From: Amycolatopsis sacchari
GTDB taxonomy: Bacteria; Actinomycetota; Actinomycetes; Mycobacteriales; Pseudonocardiaceae
NCBI RefSeq assembly: GCF_900114035.1
Contig: NZ_FORP01000026.1
Coordinates: forward strand, 1-64,000
Length of the DNA stretch: 64,000 nt
Direction of reading: 5' to 3'
Below are positions 9,079 through 21,188 of this stretch, in pieces. How positions within the stretch are numbered: the stretch's first letter is position 1; each line of letters starts with the position of its first letter. Below the pieces are notes generated by a model. That model was not told the origin of the DNA, ran no database searches, and saw only the letters and a program-made list of their open reading frames with translations. The position numbers and the translations under genes were made by a program.

Positions 9079-9381
9079 CTAGACGATCGGGTCGTGCACG
9101 GTCACGAGCTTCGTGCCGTCCGGGAAAGTGGCCTCCACCTGCACCGAATCGACCATTTCCGGAATACCGGGCAGCACCTGGTCCCGCGAGAGCACGCTGC
9201 GGCCGCCCGCCACCAGATCGGTGACGCTGAGCCCGTCCCGCGCGCCCTCCAGCACGTAGTCGGTGATCAGCGCGACGGCCTCCGGGTAGTTGAGCTTGAC
9301 GCCGCGTTCGAGCCGCCGCCGCGCCACGTCGGCGGCGACGTGGATGAGCAGTTTGTCCCGTTCCTGGGGGCTCAGGTGCAT
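9079..9381 (-). CDS. ureA: Urease gamma subunit
   Basis: A 100-residue UreA, the standard size, beginning [20 protein letters not shown] and containing [20 protein letters not shown] and the conserved [15 protein letters not shown] end. It opens the operon. No strong ribosome site precedes the ATG; a short or leaderless 5' end is possible. No nickel transporter or ureE is seen nearby. Confidence 0.96.
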   Translation of the reverse strand: MHLSPQERDKLLIHVAADVARRRLERGVKLNYPEAVALITDYVLEGARDGLSVTDLVAGGRSVLSRDQVLPGIPEMVDSVQVEATFPDGTKLVTVHDPIV

Positions 9382-9634
9382 GGGTCAGGTCTATCACCGC
9401 GGGGGCGGGACGCAGCCCCTGAGAAACACAGGATTTACACGGCTGGGGCAGCCCGCACTGAATCGTTCTCGTAATCGTGACCGAAACCACCACTTCTTTC
9501 GATTGCCACCCGGGCGGCGGGGGTGCATGGTTTGGGCATCCGTGCGACGAGGCGCGTCCCCCGCGCCGCGCTCGTGCGAGTAGGCCAGACGCAAGGCAAA
9601 CGTCGGGGAACGCGCATCGAAAGGTCTTCTTACC
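9382..9634. promoter_or_regulatory. Divergent intergenic region, ureA / citrate synthase
   Basis: These 253 bases must hold the promoters of the urease operon (leftward) and of the citrate synthase gene (rightward). The centre (about 9420-9510) is notably AT-richer than its surroundings. A short box GATAGACC lies just before ureA. No clear TANNNT/-35 pair, NikR-like or GlnR-like site could be identified with confidence. Confidence 0.4.
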
Positions 9635-10783
9635 GTGACTACCTCAGCGCCTGCTGCTAGCAACCAGCCTGCTTCCGAGCCGGACGACGGGTTCAAACCT
9701 GGCCTGGAGGGCGTGGTCGCCTTCCGCACCGAGATCGCCGAGCCCGACCGCGACGGCGGCGCCCTGCGTTACCGCGGCGTGGACATCGAGGACCTGGCCG
9801 GCAAGGTCAGCTTCGGGGACGTGTGGGGTCTGCTGGTCGACGGCCACTTCCGGAACCCGCTGCGGCCCGCCGAACCGTTCCCGCTGCCCGTGCACACCGG
9901 TGACGTCCGGGTGGACGCGCAGGCCGCGCTCGCGATGGTCGCGCCGATCTGGGGCTTCAAGCCGCTGCTCGACATCAGTGACGAGGAGGCCCGCGACAAC
10001 CTCGCCCGCGCCTCGGTGATCACGCTGTCCTACATCGCCCAGTCCGCCCGCGGCGTGGGTCTGCCCGCGGTACCGGAGTCCAGGGTGGACGAAGCGAAGA
10101 CGATCACCGAGCGGTTCCTGGTGCGCTGGCGCGGCGAGCCGGACCCGGCGCACGTCAAGGCCCTCGACGCGTACTGGGTGTCGGCCGCGGAGCACGGTCT
10201 CAACGCCTCGACGTTCACCGCACGCGTCATCGCGTCCACCGGTGCCGACGTCGCGGCCGCCATGTCGGGTGCGATCGGCGCGATGTCCGGCCCGCTGCAC
10301 GGCGGTGCGCCCGCGCGCGTCCTGCCGATGATCGAAGAGGTCGAGCGCACCGGCGACGCCCGCAAGATGGTCAAGGGCATCCTCGACCGCAAGGAACGGC
10401 TGATGGGCTTCGGGCACCGCGTGTACCGGGCCGAGGACCCGCGTGCGCGCGTGCTGCGCCGGACGTGCAAGGAGCTGGGCGCGGAGCGGTACGAGGTCGC
10501 CGAGGCGCTGGAGCAGGCCGCGCTGGCGGAGCTGCGTGAGCGCCGCCCGGACCGTCCGATCGAGACGAACGTGGAGTTCTGGGCCGCGGTGATCCTGGAC
10601 TTCGCGAAGGTGCCGCCGTCGATGATGCCCGCGATGTTCACCTCGGCCCGCACCGCGGGCTGGGCGGCGCACATCCTGGAGCAGAAGCGCACCGGCCGCC
10701 TGGTCCGCCCCTCGGCGTCGTACGTCGGGCCCGGCCCGCGTCAGCCGCAGGAGGTCGAGGGCTGGGAGTCCGTCGGCAGGTAG
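9635..10783 (+). CDS. citA: Citrate synthase 2
   Basis: Condenses acetyl-CoA and oxaloacetate to citrate, or possibly propionyl-CoA to methylcitrate. The 382-residue sequence has the short N-terminus of Gram-positive type citrate synthase: [16 protein letters not shown], the active-site His in [12 protein letters not shown], the second His in [13 protein letters not shown] and the Asp region [13 protein letters not shown]. The GTG start is the first in frame. It occupies the position of citA (Rv0889c) relative to serC and sepH in mycobacteria. Which acyl-CoA it prefers cannot be decided from sequence. Confidence 0.92.
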   Translation: MTTSAPAASNQPASEPDDGFKPGLEGVVAFRTEIAEPDRDGGALRYRGVDIEDLAGKVSFGDVWGLLVDGHFRNPLRPAEPFPLPVHTGDVRVDAQAALAMVAPIWGFKPLLDISDEEARDNLARASVITLSYIAQSARGVGLPAVPESRVDEAKTITERFLVRWRGEPDPAHVKALDAYWVSAAEHGLNASTFTARVIASTGADVAAAMSGAIGAMSGPLHGGAPARVLPMIEEVERTGDARKMVKGILDRKERLMGFGHRVYRAEDPRARVLRRTCKELGAERYEVAEALEQAALAELRERRPDRPIETNVEFWAAVILDFAKVPPSMMPAMFTSARTAGWAAHILEQKRTGRLVRPSASYVGPGPRQPQEVEGWESVGR

Positions 10784-10786
10784 GGC

Positions 10787-10808
10787 TTGTCCACCGGACG
10801 GTGGACAA
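10787..10808 (+). terminator. Hairpin terminator after citrate synthase
   Basis: A perfect 9-bp stem TTGTCCACC / GGTGGACAA with a GGAC loop starts four bases after the stop codon. There is no U-tract, as usual for high-GC actinobacterial terminators. Confidence 0.6.
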
Positions 10809-10864
10809 CGCGTTCCACGGCCCGGTCGTCCCGCGGAGGGGTGGCCGGGCCGCAGTCTGTCCGC

Positions 10865-11701
10865 ATGACCCCTGTGGTGAGCGCACGCGGACTGCGCAAG
10901 GAGTACCCGGGTCACGTCGCCGTGCACGACGTGGACCTCGAAATCGAGCACGGCGAGGTGTTCGCGCTCCTCGGCCCCAACGGCGCGGGCAAGACGACCA
11001 CGGTGGAGATCCTCGAAGGCCACCGGAAGCGGACGGCGGGTCACGTCTCGGTCCTCGGGGAGGACCCCGGCTCGGCGGGCCGGCACTGGCGGGCGCGGCT
11101 CGGCATCGTCCTGCAGACCGCGACCGACGCGGCCCACCTGACTGTCGCCGAGGTCGTGCGGCACTTCGCGCGCTACTACCCGCATCCCCGTGATCCCGAG
11201 GAGGTCGTCGAGCAGGTCGGGCTCACGGACAAGGCGCACACGCGGGTGAAAGCGCTTTCCGGCGGCCAGCGGCGGCGGCTCGACGTGGCGCTCGGCATCA
11301 TCGGCCGCCCGGAACTGGTGTTCCTCGACGAGCCGACGACCGGGTTCGACCCCGAAGCGCGGCGGCGGTTCTGGGCGCTGATCCGCGCGCTCGCGGACGA
11401 GGGCACGACGGTCCTGCTCACCACGCACTACCTCGACGAGGCCGAAGCGCTCGCCGACCGCGTCGCGGTGCTCGCGGCCGGCCGGATCGTCGCGCAGGAC
11501 ACGCCGTCCGCGCTCGGCGGTCGCTCGCGCGGGGAGGCGACGGTCCGGTGGCGCGACGAGAACGGGTTCCACCAGGAGCGCACGGCCTTCCCCACCAAGC
11601 TCGTCACGCAGCTGTCCGGCGGCCGGGAACTCACCGACCTCACCGTCACCAGGCCCAGCCTCGAGGACGTCTACCTGGACCTGATCGGGGGGACGGCGTG
11701 A
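10865..11701 (+). CDS. ABC-2 exporter ATPase
   Basis: A 278-residue nucleotide-binding subunit of a DrrA/CcmA-type exporter. It has Walker A GPNGAGKTTT (residues 37-46), signature LSGGQRRRLDVA, Walker B LVFLDEPTTGFDP and the switch His in TTHYLDEAE. It ends with the small C-terminal domain seen in DrrA-like ATPases. The stop overlaps the GTG of the permease (GTGA), and a histidine kinase and response regulator follow directly, so the exporter is likely regulated by, or signals through, that pair. The substrate is unknown (drug, lipid or peptide). Confidence 0.92.
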   Translation: MTPVVSARGLRKEYPGHVAVHDVDLEIEHGEVFALLGPNGAGKTTTVEILEGHRKRTAGHVSVLGEDPGSAGRHWRARLGIVLQTATDAAHLTVAEVVRHFARYYPHPRDPEEVVEQVGLTDKAHTRVKALSGGQRRRLDVALGIIGRPELVFLDEPTTGFDPEARRRFWALIRALADEGTTVLLTTHYLDEAEALADRVAVLAAGRIVAQDTPSALGGRSRGEATVRWRDENGFHQERTAFPTKLVTQLSGGRELTDLTVTRPSLEDVYLDLIGGTA

Positions 11702-12459
11702 TCACGCTCGGTCTCGCCCGCGGTGGCCTGGAACTGCGCCAGTTCTTCCGGCTCAGGGAAGCCGTGGTGTTCACGTTCACCCTGCCCGCGTTCCTGATGG
11801 TGCTCCTCGGCTCGATCTTCGGCGGCACGGCGCAGGTGTTCGCCGCGGGCATGATCGGCTCGGGCATCGTGTCGACGTCCTTCGTCAGCATGGGCACGGG
11901 CATCGCCTCCGACCGCGAGGACGGGACGCTCAAGCGCCTGCGCGGCACGCCGTTGCCCGCGACGGCGTACTTCCTCGGCAAGGTCGTGCTGGTCGCGGTC
12001 GCGAGCCTCGCCGAGGTCGTGCTGCTGCTCCTCGTCGCGGTCCCGCTGTTCGGGCTGGACCTGCCGTCGTCGCCCCAGCGGTGGTTCACCTTCGCGTGGG
12101 TGTTCGTGCTCGGCGTGACCAGCTGCGCGCTGCTCGGGATCGCCGCCGGCTCGCTCGCGCGGTCCGTCGCCGGCGCCACCGCGATCATGAACCTGGTCTA
12201 CGTGGCGTTGCAGTTCGTCTCGGGCGTGTTCGTCACGCCCATCACGCAGCTCCCCGCCGTTATGGTCGAGGTGGCTTCGTTCTTCCCGGTGAAGTGGATC
12301 TGTCAGGGCTTCCGCTCGGTGTTCCTGCCGGACGCGATGGCCGCGAACGAGATGGCGGGGCGATGGGAACTGGGGACGGTGGCGCTGGTGCTGGGCGCCT
12401 GGTGCGTGGCGGGACTCCTGCTGTGCCGCCTGACGTTCCGGTGGGCGAACAGCCGCTGA
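11698..12459 (+). CDS. ABC-2 type permease
   Basis: A 253-residue integral membrane protein with about six hydrophobic segments. It carries the ABC-2 signature region MGTGIASDREDGTLKRLRG before a central TM, followed by PLPATAYFLGK. It partners the preceding ATPase, with which its GTG start overlaps. Its 3' end overlaps the kinase gene by 19 bases. The set resembles DrrAB-like or LnrLMN-like exporters. Confidence 0.9.
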   Translation: MITLGLARGGLELRQFFRLREAVVFTFTLPAFLMVLLGSIFGGTAQVFAAGMIGSGIVSTSFVSMGTGIASDREDGTLKRLRGTPLPATAYFLGKVVLVAVASLAEVVLLLLVAVPLFGLDLPSSPQRWFTFAWVFVLGVTSCALLGIAAGSLARSVAGATAIMNLVYVALQFVSGVFVTPITQLPAVMVEVASFFPVKWICQGFRSVFLPDAMAANEMAGRWELGTVALVLGAWCVAGLLLCRLTFRWANSR

Positions 12460-13583
12460 ACGCCTGGCAGCGCTACGAGTGGCTGTGGGACGTCTTCTAC
12501 GCGGCCGACTACGTGGTCACGGTCGCACTGGTGCTCGCGCAGGACGGGCCGCTCGCGAGGAGGCTGGTCGCGGTCAGCGCGCTGACCGCGATCGGGGTGG
12601 CCTACCTCGTCCTCGGCAGGCGGGGCCGGCGGCCCGCGCTGTTCTGCGGGCTCGTGCTCGTGCTGGCCGTCCTCGCGATCGTCTCGCACGCGGCCGCCGG
12701 GTTCGGGTTGTTCGCCGCGTGCTCGATGCTGTTCATGGCGGCACCGCTGCCGCTCGCCGTCGTCGCGACGGTGCTGGCAACCCTGTCCCCGGTGCTGTCC
12801 GTGCTGCTCCAGCAGGGCGTGGACGACCCGTCGCTGAGCACGCTGGTGCCGATGACCGGGATGCTCGCGGTGTTCGGCGTCTGCGTCGGGTTGTGGATCG
12901 AGCGGGTGCTGCGGCAGAGCCGGGAACGCGCCGAGCTGATCGGCCAGCTCGAAGCGAGCCGGGCGGAGGTGGCCCGGCTGTCCCACGAAGCCGGGACCGC
13001 CGCCGAACGCGAACGGCTGGCGCGCGAGATCCACGACACCCTCGCCCAGGGCTTCACGAGCATCGTCACGCTGCTGCAGGCGGTGGAGTCGGAGTGGGAC
13101 GACCAGGCCGCGGCCCGGCGGCACCTCGCGCTCGCCGCCCGCACCGCCAGGGAGAACCTGACGGAGGCGCGGGCCATGGTCGCCGCGCTCACCCCGGCCG
13201 CGCTCGGGACGGGGACGCTCGCGGAGGCGGTCCGGCGGCAGGCCGACCGGTTCGCCGAGGAGACCGGTGCCGAGGTGTCGTGCGACGTTCCGGCGGCGCT
13301 GCCCCCGCTCGGCACGGCGAGCGAGGTGGTGCTCCTCCGCGCGGCGCAGGAGTCGCTGGCCAACGTCCGCAAGCACGCGGGGGCGCGGCACGTGTCCGTC
13401 GCGCTCGCCGTGGTGCCGGGGGCGGTGCGCCTGACCGTCCGCGACGACGGCACCGGCTTCGACCCCGGCGCGGTCCGCGGTTTCGGCATCGAGGGGATGC
13501 GGGCCAGGGCGGCGCAGGTCGGTGGCTCCCTGACCGTCCGAAGTGGACGGGGAACCACGGTGGCGGTGGAGGTGCCCGCGTGA
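12441..13583 (+). CDS. NarL-type sensor histidine kinase
   Basis: A predicted 380-residue HisKA_3 kinase. Residues about 10-150 are hydrophobic, with 4-5 TM segments and no extracellular sensor domain, like DesK or LiaS types that sense the membrane. A coiled stretch (RERAELIGQLEASRAEVARL) leads to the phosphorylated His in LAREIHDTLAQGF, and HATPase_c motifs follow: AQESLANVRKHAGA (N box) and VRDDGTGFDPGAVRGFGIEG (G boxes). The GTG at 12441 is the best start, giving MGEQPLNAWQRYEW; no clear ribosome site is visible because it lies inside the permease gene. Confidence 0.88.
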   Translation: MGEQPLNAWQRYEWLWDVFYAADYVVTVALVLAQDGPLARRLVAVSALTAIGVAYLVLGRRGRRPALFCGLVLVLAVLAIVSHAAAGFGLFAACSMLFMAAPLPLAVVATVLATLSPVLSVLLQQGVDDPSLSTLVPMTGMLAVFGVCVGLWIERVLRQSRERAELIGQLEASRAEVARLSHEAGTAAERERLAREIHDTLAQGFTSIVTLLQAVESEWDDQAAARRHLALAARTARENLTEARAMVAALTPAALGTGTLAEAVRRQADRFAEETGAEVSCDVPAALPPLGTASEVVLLRAAQESLANVRKHAGARHVSVALAVVPGAVRLTVRDDGTGFDPGAVRGFGIEGMRARAAQVGGSLTVRSGRGTTVAVEVPA

Positions 13584-14200
13584 TTTCCGTGCTGCTGGTG
13601 GACGACCACCCCGTCGTCAGGGAGGGGCTGCGCGGCATGCTCGAAGCCGAGCCGGACCTGACCGTGGTCGGTGAGGCGGGTTCCGGCGACGAGGCCGTCG
13701 CGGTCAACCTCGCCCGCGCGCCCGACGTCGTGCTGATGGACTTGCGGATGCCCGGGCTCGACGGCGTGGGCGCGACACGCCGGATCCTCGCCGACACCCC
13801 GGACCGCCGCGTCGTCGTGCTCACGACGTACGAAACGGACGCGGACATCCTGCGTGCGGTCGAGGCCGGCGCCGCGGGTTACCTGCTCAAGGATGCCTCG
13901 CGGGCGGAACTGGCCGGTGCGATCCGGGCGGCCGCCCGTGGTGAGACGGTGCTCGCGCCCTCGGTCGCCGGCAAGCTGGTCGCGCGCGTGCGCAACCCGG
14001 CGCCGCCACCGCTGTCCGCCAGGGAGACCGAGGTGCTCCGGCTCGTCGCGCGCGGGCACACGAACGCCGAAATCGGCCGCGCGCTGCACATCGGCGAAGC
14101 GACGGTGAAGACCCACCTGCTGCGGGTGTTCGGCAAGCTCGGCGTCTCCGACCGGACGGCGGCGGTGACCACGGCGATGGCCCGCGGTCTGCTCATGTGA
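13580..14200 (+). CDS. NarL/LuxR response regulator
   Basis: A 206-residue regulator with an N-terminal receiver domain (acidic pair D8/D9, phospho-acceptor Asp54 in VVLMDLRMPGLDG, Lys in YLLKDAS) and a C-terminal LuxR HTH (LSARETEVLRLVARGHTNAE). The GTG overlaps the kinase stop (GTGA). As cognate of the kinase it probably controls the upstream exporter operon, forming a self-contained four-gene sensing-export unit. No target operator was identified. Confidence 0.93.
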   Translation: MISVLLVDDHPVVREGLRGMLEAEPDLTVVGEAGSGDEAVAVNLARAPDVVLMDLRMPGLDGVGATRRILADTPDRRVVVLTTYETDADILRAVEAGAAGYLLKDASRAELAGAIRAAARGETVLAPSVAGKLVARVRNPAPPPLSARETEVLRLVARGHTNAEIGRALHIGEATVKTHLLRVFGKLGVSDRTAAVTTAMARGLLM

Positions 14201-14223
14201 TCGACCACGGGCAGAATGGCCCC

Positions 14224-17758
<3,535 letters not shown>

Positions 17759-17944
17759 CGCGCAATCCTCCCCGAGAATCCCCTGTTCGTGACGGCGGGG
17801 GCAGGCGTGTCCCGCTGACGGGGCGCCGGGACCTGCGAGAAGATCAACGATTGGGTAACGAGGATTCGGCGCGCCTTACCCGTCAAGCCGACGCGCCGTC
17901 TTACCGTTAACACCCACAACGGTGAAGTCCGGAGGAGGCGGCTG

Positions 17945-18736
17945 ATGCGAGCGCTGAGGGTTGTCGGGTTGCACGAGGACGGCAAGTCCATCGTGTGCGA
18001 AGACCCGGCGCGCCGCGAGCGGTTCCTCCTGCCGGCGGACGAACGGCTGCGGGCCGCCGCGCGGGGCGACATCACCCGGCTCGGGCAGCTCGAGGTCGAG
18101 ATGGAGAACCAGATGCGACCACGCGAGATCCAGGCGCGCATCCGCGCGGGCGAGTCGGTGCGGCAGGTCGCGGAGTCGGCCGGTGTCCCGGAGGCGCGGG
18201 TCGAACGGTTCGCCTACCCGGTGTTGCTGGAGCGCTCGCGGATGGCGGAGCTGGCGCAGAGCGCGCACCCGGTGCGTGAGGACGGGCCGGACGTGCGGAC
18301 GTTGGGCGAGGTCGTGGCTTACGCGTTCGGCGTGCGGGGGCAGGACTACGGCCACGCGGAGTGGGACGCCTGGAAGGGCGACGACGGCCGGTGGGTGGTC
18401 GCGCTGCGCTGGCAGACGGGCCGTTCGGACATGGCGGCACACTGGTCGTTCTCGCCGGGCGCGCACGGCGGCACGATCGCCGCGCTGGACGAGCACGCCG
18501 AGGACCTGCTCGACCCGCACCGCACGCCGCGCACGCTGCGCGCGGTCGAGCCAGAGCCGCTGGTGGAGCAGTCGCCTGAGCCCGAGGCGGCGCCCGAAGC
18601 GGAGCCGGAGCAGCAGGCGCTGATCGAGTCCCCGGAGGGCGAAGCGCCGAAGCCCAAGCCGAAGGCGCGCAAGAACCACCCCGCAGTCCCGGCCTGGGAG
18701 GACGTGCTGCTGGGGGTGCGCTCCCAGCGGGGGTAG
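17945..18736 (+). CDS. sepH: Septation protein SepH
   Basis: A 263-residue member of the actinobacterial SepH (DUF3071) family, which binds FtsZ and stimulates its assembly at division septa. It begins MRALRVVGLHEDGKSIVCED; the helix-turn-helix-like segment (RPREIQARIRAGESVRQVAE...) follows at about 58-100, and the region to about residue 185 is conserved. The C-terminal part is a Pro/Glu-rich linker ending in a basic patch (KPKPKARKNHPAVPAWEDVL), the usual variable tail. A strong GGAGGAGG ribosome site precedes the ATG. It lies next to serC as in mycobacteria. Confidence 0.92.
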   Translation: MRALRVVGLHEDGKSIVCEDPARRERFLLPADERLRAAARGDITRLGQLEVEMENQMRPREIQARIRAGESVRQVAESAGVPEARVERFAYPVLLERSRMAELAQSAHPVREDGPDVRTLGEVVAYAFGVRGQDYGHAEWDAWKGDDGRWVVALRWQTGRSDMAAHWSFSPGAHGGTIAALDEHAEDLLDPHRTPRTLRAVEPEPLVEQSPEPEAAPEAEPEQQALIESPEGEAPKPKPKARKNHPAVPAWEDVLLGVRSQRG

Positions 18737-19517
18737 CGGCGGCCACGGTGGGGTGAGGGTGGTGGCTGCGGGGCGCTCGGCAGGGCTGACCGCGGGCGGC
18801 CTGCGCAGCGGGCGGCCTGCGCAGCGCTCGCTGCCGTGCGGGCGGCCCGCGCAGCGGGCTGGCTGCTGTCCGGCGCGCACCTGCCGGGGCAGCCCGCGCC
18901 CAGCGGCTGGCTGCGGTTCGGCGCGCACCCACTGGGGCAGCTCCGTGGGCTCGCCACTCAGGGCCACTCGGGCCCTCCGCCACGGCTCTCTCCAGCTCCT
19001 GCCACCTCGCGGTGGCCCGACAGCCCGCCACCACGGCGGCCGCCGCCACGGGCCACCGCAACCCGCCGCCACCGGCCCTCTTCAGCTCCTTTGCGCCCGC
19101 CGCCTCGGGCCCCGGCAGCCCGCCACGTCGCGCTCCAAGTCGCCGCGGCCGACCCCGCCAGCTCCTGCCACCTCGCGGTGGCCCGACAGCCCGCCACCAA
19201 GGCGCCCGCCGGTGGGGCCACCACAACCAGCCGCCACCGGCCGTCTTCAGCTCCTTGCGCCCCACCTCGGGACCACCCAAGGCCACCGGCTCAGCCTGCC
19301 CCGCTACCTCGCGCTGCCCCGATTGCTCGCCGCCCCGGCGCCCCGCCTCGGGGCACCCCTGCCCGCCGCCACCTGCCCGCCGCCACCGGCCCGCCAGCTC
19401 CTGCCCCGCCTCGGGCGCCCCAGACCACCGCCCGCTCCCGTCACTGCCACCTCGCGGCCGCCCGGTAGCCGCCACCACAGCGCCCACCCCCAGCCCCCAG
19501 CGCCCCCACCGCACCCC
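18737..19517. repeat. Repeat-rich, C-rich intergenic island
   Basis: About 780 bases without a supportable gene. A 41-base sequence beginning CAGCTCCTGCCACCTCGCGG occurs at 18993-19033 and again at 19159-19199, and a degenerate version near 19389. Each copy contains the small hairpin CCACC-TCGC-GGTGG. The motifs CCGCCACCGGCC and TTCAGCTCCTT also recur. All six frames are open for long stretches with Pro/Ala/Arg-rich products, which argues against coding. Confidence 0.65.
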
Positions 19518-20138
19518 TCACAACGCCACGGTCAGCACCCCGAACCACGCCAGCACGCAGCCCGCCGCCGCGCCGAGGGCCAGCCAGCGCACGATCGGCA
19601 ACCGTCGGGCCAGCCACAGCGACGGGGCGAGGCCCGCGGTCACGATCACCGCCGCCAGCACCACCACCCAGCCCGCCGTCTCCTCGGCCAGCGCGGACGC
19701 CAGCGCCACCATCGCGGTGATCACGACGGCCGCGACGAAACCCGCCACCACCAGGCCCGTCCCCCACGGCGTCGGCTCGTTCCCGATCTCCACACCGCCG
19801 AACAGCCGCTGCCCCAGCGACGGGCGGGCCGGGTCGGCCGGGCTCGGCGGGACCGCGACCTCCTCGTCGGTCACCGGGTCGACGTAGTGCACCGTCGTGC
19901 CCATCACCGTCGCCACGCGGGCGGCCAGCTGCCGCCCCCGATGCGACACCACCGGGGCCGCCTCGCTCGGCTCCCCGGCGTCCTGCGCGCGCCGGACGGC
20001 CGCGGCGACGCGTGCCCACTCGTGCAGCGCGTCCGCCAGTTCCGCACCGAGTGCGAGGCTGTGCGGATCGACTTCCCGCGTGTACGCCTCGCCGTGCCCC
20101 TTGAGCACGGCCCGCTCCCCGCGGATGCGCAACTCCAC
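19518..20138 (-). CDS. DUF2537-like membrane protein
   Basis: A 206-residue protein starting MELRIRGERAVLKGHGEAYT. Residues about 1-105 are soluble and mixed alpha/beta; residues about 120-206 hold three hydrophobic segments (GTGLVVAGFVAAVVITAMVA, then two more). The position beside SpoU and sepH is that of Rv0882 (DUF2537) in mycobacteria, which supports the name, but no function is known. The GTG at 20138 follows GGAGG at 8 bases. It is read after the SpoU gene on the same strand with a 40-base gap. Confidence 0.65.
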   Translation of the reverse strand: MELRIRGERAVLKGHGEAYTREVDPHSLALGAELADALHEWARVAAAVRRAQDAGEPSEAAPVVSHRGRQLAARVATVMGTTVHYVDPVTDEEVAVPPSPADPARPSLGQRLFGGVEIGNEPTPWGTGLVVAGFVAAVVITAMVALASALAEETAGWVVVLAAVIVTAGLAPSLWLARRLPIVRWLALGAAAGCVLAWFGVLTVAL

Positions 20139-20178
20139 GCGTGTGCCTCCCCGTCCTGCGCCTGTGACCGCCCGCAAT

Positions 20179-20982
20179 CTACCGCCCGGCCAGCTCGTAG
20201 AAGGCGACCGCGGCGGCCGTGGCGACGTTGAGCGAGTCCACCCCCTCGGCCATCGGGATCCGCACCGCGACATCGGCCGCCGCGAGCGCCTCCGCCGTCA
20301 GCCCCGGACCCTCCGACCCCAGCAACAACGCCACCTTGCCCGCGTCCTCCGCCAGCTCCCGCAACGTGATCGAGTCCGCCCGCGGGGTCAGCGCCGCGAC
20401 GCGGAAACCGTTTTCCCGCAACCACGTCAGGCCCGCCGGCCACGGTTCGAGCGGGGCGAACGGCACGCGGAGGACGTTCCCCATCGAAACACGCACACTG
20501 CGCCGGTACAGCGGATCGGAACAACCCGGGCCGAGCAGCACCCCGCCGACGCCCAGCGCCGCCGCGTTGCGGAACAACGCGCCGAGGTTCTCGTGATCAC
20601 CGACGCCTTCCAGCACGGCCACGACCCGTGAGCGCGCCACGACGTCCTCGGCGCGCGGCCGTGGCGCCCGGTCGGCCACCGCGAGCACCCCGCGGTTGAG
20701 GTGGAACCCGACGATCAACGCCATCACCTCGGCGGACGTGGTGTACGCGGGCACGTCCACCCCGGCCAGGTCCGGCGCCAGCTCCTCCACCCGCCTCGGC
20801 ACGCCTAAAACCGCGCGGACGGGGTAATCGGACGCGAGCAGGCGGCGGACGACGACGGTCCCCTCGGCGATCACCAGGCCACGGCCGCCAGGACGGTCGG
20901 GCCGCCGGTCGGCGGTGGACAGGTCGCGGAAGTCGTCGACACGGGGGTCGTTGACCTTGTCGATGGAGATGCGTTGCGCCAC
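20179..20982 (-). CDS. SpoU/TrmH-family RNA 2'-O-methyltransferase
   Basis: A 267-residue SPOUT methyltransferase. The N-terminal substrate-binding domain (to about 105) precedes the knot: motif 1 DHENLGALFRNAAALG, motif 2 VALLLGSEGPGL and motif 3 IPMAEGVDSLNVATAAAVAF, which together form the SAM pocket. The target is a ribose in rRNA or tRNA; the specific site is not predictable. It occupies the Rv0881 position. The start is GTG, with no strong ribosome site apparent. Confidence 0.9.
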   Translation of the reverse strand: MAQRISIDKVNDPRVDDFRDLSTADRRPDRPGGRGLVIAEGTVVVRRLLASDYPVRAVLGVPRRVEELAPDLAGVDVPAYTTSAEVMALIVGFHLNRGVLAVADRAPRPRAEDVVARSRVVAVLEGVGDHENLGALFRNAAALGVGGVLLGPGCSDPLYRRSVRVSMGNVLRVPFAPLEPWPAGLTWLRENGFRVAALTPRADSITLRELAEDAGKVALLLGSEGPGLTAEALAAADVAVRIPMAEGVDSLNVATAAAVAFYELAGR

Positions 20983-21188
20983 AGGGACGAGTTTGGCGGT
21001 GGGGGAATTGCTCCGAACGAGCTGGGTACCGCTACGACGAACGGGTCACGAAGCGGTGCCCGGGAGGCAAAGTCCGCCACAGTACCAATTTGGCCGATAG
21101 CCGGGGACGCGATGCTGTGCGACTGTTGTCCGCCGGGCAACACCGCCAAGACCGCGCGATGGTCCCGGACGAACGAAGCAGGGAAGGC

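Noticed and set aside
18753-20231. 492-codon frame spanning the repeat island
   Set aside because: Overlaps a better-supported minus-strand gene and is low-complexity Arg/Pro/Ala throughout.
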